Source: Limnephilus marmoratus
Taxonomy: Eukaryota > Arthropoda > Insecta > Trichoptera > Limnephilidae
Direction: 5' to 3'
NCBI GenBank assembly: GCA_917880885.1
Contig: OU862923.1
Span: forward strand, 25,931,770-25,995,769
DNA length: 64,000 nucleotides
The translations under genes were made by a program, and so were the position numbers. Shown in pieces: positions 57,710 through 64,000 of the stretch; the stretch's first letter is position 1; each line of letters begins with the position of its first letter. The notes under the pieces are model-generated. The model was given only the letters and a program-made list of their open reading frames with translations, had not been told where the DNA came from and made no database searches.

Positions 57710-57977
57710 GGGTCGTCCATTAATCAAGTGAGGCTCTTAGGGGGGGGGGGGGTTCTGAAAAAATCACGAAATATCACGAGGGGGGGGTATAATGAGATAT
57801 CACATGTATTTATTTTTTGTGATAATATTCTGAAAATTTCAAAATACTTTGTACTAAAAAATATAAATGTGATTTGGGGGGGGGGGGGGGTTAGTCTAAA
57901 ACCTCACCACATATCACCAGTGGGGGGGGGGGGTTAAAAAGTTGCAAAAAAACATCACGTGATTAATGGATGATCCC
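57710..57977. mobile_element. 268-bp MITE with G-runs (GGGTCGTCCATTAATCA ends)
   Basis: GGGTCGTCCATTAATCA is inverted at the right end as TGATTAATGGATGATCCC. Inside are four runs of 7-13 G and TATCAC motifs. Intronic. General architecture is like the MITE at 11880-12454 but the termini differ. Confidence 0.75.
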
Positions 57978-59089
57978 TTTATTATGAACATAAAAAATGA
58001 TCTTAATAATATTTTAGATTCACCCACAAAATGAAATAAATATTATTGTAATGAACTAGATGAGAATGATGTTAAATTGGCTTTTTTTCCAACCTCATTC
58101 TATCCTTTCTCTGCTAAATCCTTATTACTTGTTCCTGTAAATTACAAATATTTTCCCATCTACAAAACAAATTTAATATTCAAATCATACTCAGACACCA
58201 TTTCTATCAAACGAGTGTGTGCATTCGCGTAGTGTGCTACCAGCACTATCAGTAGCGTGCAACTGACATCAAACCCGTTTTTGTCACCTTGTGTACGAGC
58301 ACTAGCAAAAAAATATGGCAGAAACGGCCACGAACGATGCGTGTTCACCCTCTCAACTCGAGTCGCTTGTAAGTATCTCAGTAAACGAAGGTGTGGAAGT
58401 ATCTGGCTATTCAGAACAGTTCACTAGACATAACTACAGCCATTGCAAGCAACATTTAAATGTGGTTTCTCGACAACTTGGAAAAAATCGTGTGGATAGA
58501 TTTTTTTACTAAGATTACGCAAATGTTACTAAAAATTTTTAGAAATGTAGTTTTTTTTTTTTAAATAAGTAAATACATTATTTGGGCTCGTGACGTCAAT
58601 ACATGGAAATGTCACATCTCCGAAAATGTTCCTATTAATTTTGTAAAATTCCAGACTGATTTATTTTTTTTATATGGCAACACTTTGATTTCTGGCAAAT
58701 TTTTGAATTTGACATTTAACATTCAATAGATTTATTGTTTGTTCTCTGCGAACTTGTCATTTGATTTGACTTTTTGACAGATGTTATGAAGAGAACCCCG
58801 TACATTTTGTGCTGTCTGTATGTGTTTTAGAGGTATAATGGTAATAGTGCTGATTTTAAACAAAATTAAATTTTATAATATTCTTATTATTTTTATAATT
58901 TACAAGTACAAGTACCTATATTAAATTGGATTTAGTAATATAGACGTTGAACATTATAATAATTTATGAACAATAAGAAGGATCAAGGAAAAAAATATTT
59001 ATGAGATACAATATTTTTGGTATGCCTTGTTATTCGCCTGTGCCATTCGTGTGGAAAACGTTTTTTTTTAATGATTTTCAGCCATGTAA
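57978..59089. other. Intronic sequence with one unassigned short frame
   Basis: A plus-strand frame at 58315-58512 (MAETATNDACSPSQLESLVS start, 65 residues) has normal-looking composition but no recognised domain and no visible splice context. It could be a relic of an element. Confidence 0.3.
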
Positions 59090-59198
59090 TTATCATTTTT
59101 TCGCACCCATAAAATTATGTCCAGTCTTTCCGGTTTATAAAAAATGGTCTGAATTTTCAGATTGTAATTTTCAAAAAATCGCCAGCGTTTCAAAAATA

Positions 59199-60436
59199 CA
59201 AGGTGGGGCAAAAGTAATCAACCGATGGTTTTTTGCTGTAATTTTTTTATTAAATGGAAAACTTTGGTTCTGGTTGTGAAATTTGTTTATTTAATCCATT
59301 AGAATTTATTCCATTGTGTCGAGAAAATGATATCGGCCAAGTGACCGCCGCCAGAGTTGATGACCATACGGGCCCATTTTATGGCATTTTCCATCACTCT
59401 TGCCAGAACTTTGGGCGACAGGTTCTGGAATTCTTGGCGGATATTCTCCTTAAGGGCTTCAACGTAAGGACTTGATGACATAAACCCGCGACTTAAAAAA
59501 AACCATAAAAAGAAGTCTGGAACGGTTAAATAGGGTGATCTGGCCGGCCAGTGCAAATCACCAAAACGATAGATTAGGCGACCCGGAAATTCTTCCTTCA
59601 GAATATCGGTTGTGGCTCGAGCAGTGTACGCCGTTGCACCGTCCTGTTGTAACCACATGTTCTCCAGTCCCAATCCATCCAATTGAGGAAGAAAAAAAAT
59701 CGGTAATCATGGCTCTGTAGCGCGCGCCGTCCACAGTCGTCGTTTGGCCCGCGGCGTTCTAAAAAAAATGGCCCGATGACTCCTCCAGCGTAAACAGCAC
59801 ACCACGCAGTAACTTTGAGCGGGTATAATGGCTCTTCGTGGATGATACTCGGATTTTTGGTGCCTCGGAAACGATTATTTTGTTTATTCACGTAACCGCT
59901 ATTATGGAAATGAGCTTCATCGTTCATGACAATTTTCGATGAAAAATCGTCCACCTTTTCGTTGAGATTCAGGATGACTTGAGGGTAGGTTATCCGCGTT
60001 TGGCGATCAACAGCTAACAGCTGATGCACTGTCTGCACTTTGTAAGGGAACATCTTCAAATCTTTCACCAAGATTCTGCGTAGGGACCGCCGGCTAATGC
60101 CCAATTGCGTGGCACGTCGTCTGGTCGATGTTCCGGGCTCATGTTCGACATCTTGGGCAACAGCAGCGATATTCTCAGCAGAACGGCTGCTCCGTGGCAG
60201 GCCAGCCTTGGGAACATCTCGTGTTGTCCCAGTCTCTTCAAGGCGAGTGGCCAAACACCGCAGTGTTTGTCCAGTTGGTGTCGGACGGCCAGGAAATTTG
60301 CGACGAAATTCGCGCTGCGCCAACACAACCGACGAATTGTTGCGCAAAATATGGGACCAATTATTCCGCGTTCTTGCGGAGTAAACCGATTCATGACTTG
60401 CCGATTTGTATTTTGCGTTTGTTTACTTTTGTTTGT
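59199..60436 (-). mobile_element. Tc1/mariner-type transposon
   Basis: TA lies at both borders (59197-59198 and 60437-60438). The left end CAAGGTGGGGCAAAAGTAAT and the right end share CAAAAGTAAWCAAMCG in inverted positions, a decayed terminal repeat. Confidence 0.75.
59299..60394 (-). pseudogene. Inactive Tc1/mariner-type transposase
   Basis: From MNRFTPQERG (60394) the frame shifts near 60345, continues EFRRKFPGRPTPTGQTL (helix-turn-helix region), STRRRATQLGISRRSLRRIL (second HTH), KIVMNDEAHFH (first catalytic Asp), WCAVYAGGVIGPFF, shifts again near 59760 and 59695, and ends MWLQQDGATAYTA (second Asp) and WPARSPYLTVPDFFLW. The usual RSPD aspartate, the third catalytic residue, is Tyr here. 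The spacing between the second Asp and this position is 36 residues. At least three frameshifts and a lost catalytic residue make it dead. Confidence 0.9.
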
Positions 60437-60500
60437 TAATGTCTTAGAATATTTGCCTAAACCGGAATTTTTTTTTTAAATGTGATGCAAGTGGCCTATT

Positions 60501-61339
60501 GTGCATTATTTCAGTAGTGGCGTTATACAGTAATATGAATATTATTCTAGATACATATTTGAAATCAGCAAAATGAGTATGGAATGTTTTTATCAGCAAT
60601 AAAGATTTTTGATAACATTTTTTGCATTGTCACTTGAAAACATATTAAATTTTTTGCGTACAACATTACCTACAATCAATCACATGACGTTTTCTCTGCC
60701 TTCTATTAAAAAATGTTTATTCATAAAATTATTGTGCTGACTGGAGGTGCAGTTATTTATTTAGGCTTTAACAACCCAAAATACCTCAAACATATTTTTA
60801 GTGTGTAAAAATAATTAATCAATAAATGGTATTGCATATAAATTGGCATTTCCGTGCACTTCGCAAAGATAACTCAACATATAAATTCACAAAATACCTT
60901 TGACCAAGAGCAAAATACCCTATGCACAAATTTGTTTACCAACATTTTGTCGTAAATTCTACAGAAAAGTTAGTATTTGAGGCTGATTTTACGTGTTCAT
61001 ATTATGATAACGCTCCTATATATATCTATCTATAGATGCTTCGTTTTGCCCGTAGAAGATAGAAATAAGGGAGATGCGTCTTAACCCATTATTAGCACCC
61101 ACCTTCCTCTTTCCCATCTACTTCCCTCCCCACTTTCCTTCAGCCCTCACAACATACCCCAATTGGATTGGGGATGCCATAGTCTCACTAACTCCAGACA
61201 GGAGCAGTTGGTGTGTCTCTTGTGAGGTATTCACAAAAATAAAAAATGCATAAAGAATACTTGTCGCCAACATCATTCACCCATAGTACTGCACTTTTGC
61301 TCGTGGCATTTGTTTCTACCTGTACTTTAGTTCCATTTG
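60501..61339. other. Intronic AT-rich sequence with a retroposon-like patch
   Basis: Near 61075-61200 a CACCTTCCTCTTTCCCATCT-type block resembles the pyrimidine-rich section of the A-tailed retroposon, followed by a diverged GGGGATGCCATAGTCTC. Otherwise nothing is recognised. Confidence 0.4.
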
Positions 61340-61545
61340 TTTCGACCAATCGCCTTAGACACTGACCCGTGTGGATTCACATGTTTATCATTCCTGGACA
61401 CACTCAGATTCCTAAGCACGCCCTTCTTCTTCCAAGAACTTCCTTTCCAAAAAGAGCAATCCCCAATGACGACATAGGCCCTTAGGGGAAATTATTTTTC
61501 TCTGGGCCTTCTGTGTGGAGATAACGAAAAAATGGTGACCGGACA
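61340..61545 (+). repeat. A-tailed retroposon, copy J
   Basis: CTGGACACACTCAGATTCCT, CAATCCCCAATGACGACATA, hairpin arms GGCCCTTAGGGGAAA and TTTTTCTCTGGGCC, and TGTGTGGAGATAACGAAAAA are the family's 3' part. The arm changes partly compensate each other. Confidence 0.65.
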
Positions 61546-61806
61546 ATTCAGAATAAAATCAACTCAGAACCTCCTTTGAAAAGTCATTAAAAGTGATGAA
61601 AATTGGTTACATCAGGTTAGAGTTATGGGATATTTTTTAATTATTTTTTTCATAGCTTTTAATGACTTTAAAGAGGTGTTGATTTAACTTGCTTCTGAGT
61701 TGACAAGGAACCCGAAAAAATATACCTTTGTAGGAGGATACCTGCTGGCCTACAAATTTAAATCTCCTCATTCATCTCTAAAAAGTATGTAGCTAGTTTT
61801 AATTAC

Positions 61807-61941
61807 CCGTGAGACGGTGCGCAGAGAGTCTCCCAGTGCAGACCTGAGGCGCTGCATGTCCCGACCGTGGCGACCTGACCTCAGCACGAACATCTGACGA
61901 CGCTGAGCTTCTTGCGACAGCTGGTTGCGCAGCGTGTTGAT
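61807..61941 (-). CDS. Internal exon of unidentified minus-strand gene
   Basis: A 135-bp exon with acceptor CCCTCACTTTCCAG and donor CGG|GTAATT on the minus strand encodes 45 residues: INTLRNQLSQEAQRRQMFVL, RSGRHGRDMQRLRSALGDSL, RTVSR. It is GC-rich compared with its AT-rich flanks. It starts and ends in phase 0, so it joins the exon at 56425-56321 to give ...RTVSR-EPALDSM.... Arg/Gln/Leu-rich, helical composition suggests a coiled-coil protein. The gene is not identified, and exons upstream (to the right) are not found in the window. Confidence 0.8.
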
Positions 61942-62731
61942 CTGGAAAGTGAGGGTACGAATTAAAATAGAAGAAGTCATAATGTGAAATACTATACATA
62001 TTACTGAACTTATTAAAACTGATGACACGGAATGCATCGCCTTTTAACTGATAAAAATTTAAATAATTTTTTTTGCGTATGAATAATTTATTCATATTAT
62101 TTGGCTTCTAGTGCCTTGTGTGCATGTTTTACATTCTTGGAAGTATTCATAGGTTTCATGGACATTTCCTATTTTTGTTTGTTTCATTTCGTGTAATGTC
62201 ATACCACAAAGTGTTTGATTTCTGTGAAAATTCACAGAAAACATCTAGTTGTTTAAAATTTTATTGATTATTTATTAACTGAGTTTTCAGAATTTCCGTA
62301 CAGAGGTAATGTGGGATTTATAAGTAACTGTCAATTACGAACTCAGAACCAGAGTTTGATAAGTAGTTTTGAAAAATGTTATAAGTGTCGTACATAATCA
62401 GCCTTACTACAAAACATCATGAAAATTTTATTCAAGCATATTCATTCATTAATGTTATGTGAAACGGCCATAACACTAGATCTTGTCTGTCCGTATAATG
62501 TCCGTACAGGTGTGCTGGACCTCATCCGTGCTTCATCTTTAGTTACATTACTTACTAATTTTGCAGATCATTCTCAAATCTATCTGCGTCTCCCCCAATG
62601 ACATGTGCAGGCTTGATCAGACGACCTTGACTATCCTTTGTCCTGCCTCTGACTACCCAATGCTGAATTTTCTTTTAGTCTTCGGGTATTTTACCCCAAA
62701 TATTCAGTTAACATTCTTTGAGGCTTCACTA
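61942..62731. other. Intron or upstream sequence
   Basis: No further exon with splice signals was found. The open frame at 62419-62601 has no domain. Confidence 0.4.
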
Positions 62732-63165
62732 AGTGGTTGGCTAAGGGACACGGAAGCTAAGTGTAGTTTATGGTCAGACCGAAAGCCATTCACATTTTTT
62801 GTCGGTACTTGCCAATTGATTTGAGATTTATTGTATTACTTATGTTCTCTATTTTATGCAGGTGCTTGCGGGTTTTTACAGATGCAATGCCGCCTGCCTC
62901 ATGGAGCCTCATGAATGAGTTTTTCTTTTGCCCTGTTTAATTTATCTTTGTCTTACTAACCTATTTTTTGCATTTTGTTTTTCCTGTTAACACTTGCATA
63001 CTGCTTACTAACAACCTATGCAAGGACGCTGGAGGTCTAGATTCGTTCAAAATAAATAAATGTAGCTTCGTTTAACAAAAAAAATTAGAATCTTGCGAGA
63101 GCCTTGAAGGAGTAACCATCAGTTACTTATACCAGGGCGGGTAAAAGGTGGATTACCTCCACTGT
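62732..63165 (+). mobile_element. SINE-like retroposon, copy 3
   Basis: It matches 6816-7252 almost end to end (AGTGGTTGGCTAAGGGACAC to GGTGGATTACCTCCACTGT), with scattered substitutions and a CCGCCTGCCTCAT difference. Confidence 0.8.
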
Positions 63166-63234
63166 CCGTATAAAGTCTTTAAGTCTTTTTACCTCTATTA
63201 TTCACTAACTTTCATACAAAAACGAAACAGAAAC

Positions 63235-63505
63235 GAGTTTTATTTTGCTTTATCTATTATTTTTGCTTGTTTTACTAACCTGATTTGTTGTATTATGTTT
63301 TTTTTCCTGTTAAGCACTTGCATACTGCACTGCCTTCTAACAACATGTATAAGGACACTGGAGGGCTAGATTCGTTCAAAATAAATAAATGTGGCTTCAT
63401 TAAACAAAAACAAAAAATTAGATTCTTGTGAGAGCCTTGAAGGAGTAACCATCTGTTACTTATACCAGGACGGGTAAGTGGTGGATAACCTCCAATGTCT
63501 GTATA
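63235..63505 (+). mobile_element. SINE-like retroposon, copy 4 (5'-truncated)
   Basis: It carries the 3' two-thirds: CACTTGCATACTGC, GACACTGGAGGGCTAGATTC, GAGCCTTGAAGGAGTAACCA and GGTGGATAACCTCCAATGTC. It is older than copy 3 and in the same orientation. Confidence 0.7.
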
Positions 63506-63544
63506 ATGTTCCTGGATTTTAATGTTACAATTATTTCCGAACTA

Positions 63545-63804
63545 AAAAATTGGGAGGAGGTATATTGCTATACGTCCTAGATGAACTCACGTTTCAACAG
63601 AAATTAATAGAAGCAAATCATTTTGAATGTGTGCTTGGCTCTATGACGCTTCCAAACAAGAATATTTTAAACATCATAGCAATATACCGCCCCCTAAATT
63701 CCAGCTAACCCTATTTCTCAATGAAATATCTGCCATTCTGCCTGATGTAACCCCCTAAGAAAATGTTTTACTTATAGGAGATATGTATTAACCTACACTT
63801 GTTA
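63545..63804 (+). pseudogene. Non-LTR endonuclease domain fragment
   Basis: KLGGGILLYVLDELTFQQ, FECVLGSMTLPNKN and LNIIAIYRPP are typical of the middle of the apurinic-type endonuclease of jockey/CR1 LINEs. After a deletion near 63706 another frame gives VLLIGDMY where GD(F)N is expected. It stops at 63804 where another repeat begins. Confidence 0.75.
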
Positions 63805-64000
63805 AATAGGCCACTTGCATCAAATTTTTTTAAATTTTTTTCCGGTTTAGACAAATATTCTAAGACATTCTGTATTTTTTTTTATTTTTTAATCGTATTT
63901 TTGAAACCCTGGGGATTTTTTGAAAATTTCAATCCGATAAATCAGACCATTTTTTATAAACCGGAAAGACGGGACATAATTTTATAGGTTTGAAAAAACG
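63805..64000 (+). mobile_element. Internally deleted partner of the mariner-flanking repeat
   Basis: Reverse-complement relation to 60500-60439 and then to 59198-59095, joined by only ~30 bp. It runs to the window edge, so its far end is unseen. Confidence 0.75.

Larger units (their letters stand above)
59090..60500 (-). repeat. Element arms flanking the mariner insertion
   Basis: The flanks 59090-59198 and 60437-60500 are both matched, in inverted order, by 63805-64000: AATAGGCCACTTGCATCA, CCGGTTTA, CAAATATTCTAAGACATT, then GTATTTTTGAAAC and ACCATTTTTTATAAACCGGA. So the arms belong to one repeat into which the transposase-bearing unit inserted, or the partner has lost its middle. Confidence 0.7.

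Noticed and set aside
60097..60479. Plus-strand frames of 95-124 residues
   Set aside because: They are antisense shadows of the transposase gene.
1..64000. CRISPR array, bacterial operon or prophage
   Set aside because: No regular repeat-spacer pattern and no bacterial gene organisation; all signs are of an animal genome.

Overview
The window is eukaryotic, almost certainly from an arthropod and most likely an insect. It is AT-rich, its coding DNA is sparse and spliced, and most of it is transposable-element debris: non-LTR retrotransposons, tRNA-derived SINEs, a Tc1/mariner-type element, a pogo/Tigger-type element, hAT-type MITEs and several TIR elements I cannot name. Short GTACCTAC-type strings recall Lepidoptera, but that is weak evidence for the order.

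Layout. Positions 1-30921 are a tandem duplication with a period of 17,232 bp. Positions 1-13689 reappear at 17234-30921 with only a few substitutions and one homopolymer-length change seen by eye. The best reading is a unit of 13690-30921 preceded by an earlier unit that starts left of the window. Both units hold only mobile elements: a jockey-like RT remnant, a 5'-truncated RTE-like LINE with perfect target-site duplications that itself carries a SINE-like insertion, a 2.2-kb TIR element split into an older RT gene and carrying a second TIR element, MITEs, and copies of an A-tailed retroposon. From 30.9 to 51 kb the sequence is unique. It holds more LINE fragments, a chimeric SINE family, minisatellites, a possible terminal exon at 39.0-39.3 kb, and an unusual block at 45.6-50.2 kb. 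That block has seven exact copies of a GC-rich 14-mer, a 200-bp direct repeat at its edges, and a 2.17-kb DNA transposon with ~140-bp terminal repeats in the middle.

Host genes. The only complete one is a Rap1-type small GTPase (51465-52019, + strand, coding region in one exon). Two short phase-compatible exons on the minus strand (61807-61941 and 56321-56425) are the 3' end of a second, unidentified gene. Their 5.4-kb intron holds a Tigger-type element, a G-rich MITE and a decayed mariner-type transposase. The two genes converge, Rap1 reading rightwards and the other leftwards, with about 4 kb of TE-poor DNA between them.

How parts relate. Much of the information here is in nesting order. 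RTE-like LINE < SINE-like element; old RT < GGG-TIR element < TAGACC-TIR element; long-TIR transposon < hAT MITE; shared terminal repeat < mariner. Removing an insertion and one target copy restores a continuous reading frame in at least two cases. All comparisons were made by eye; no alignment or database search was run.
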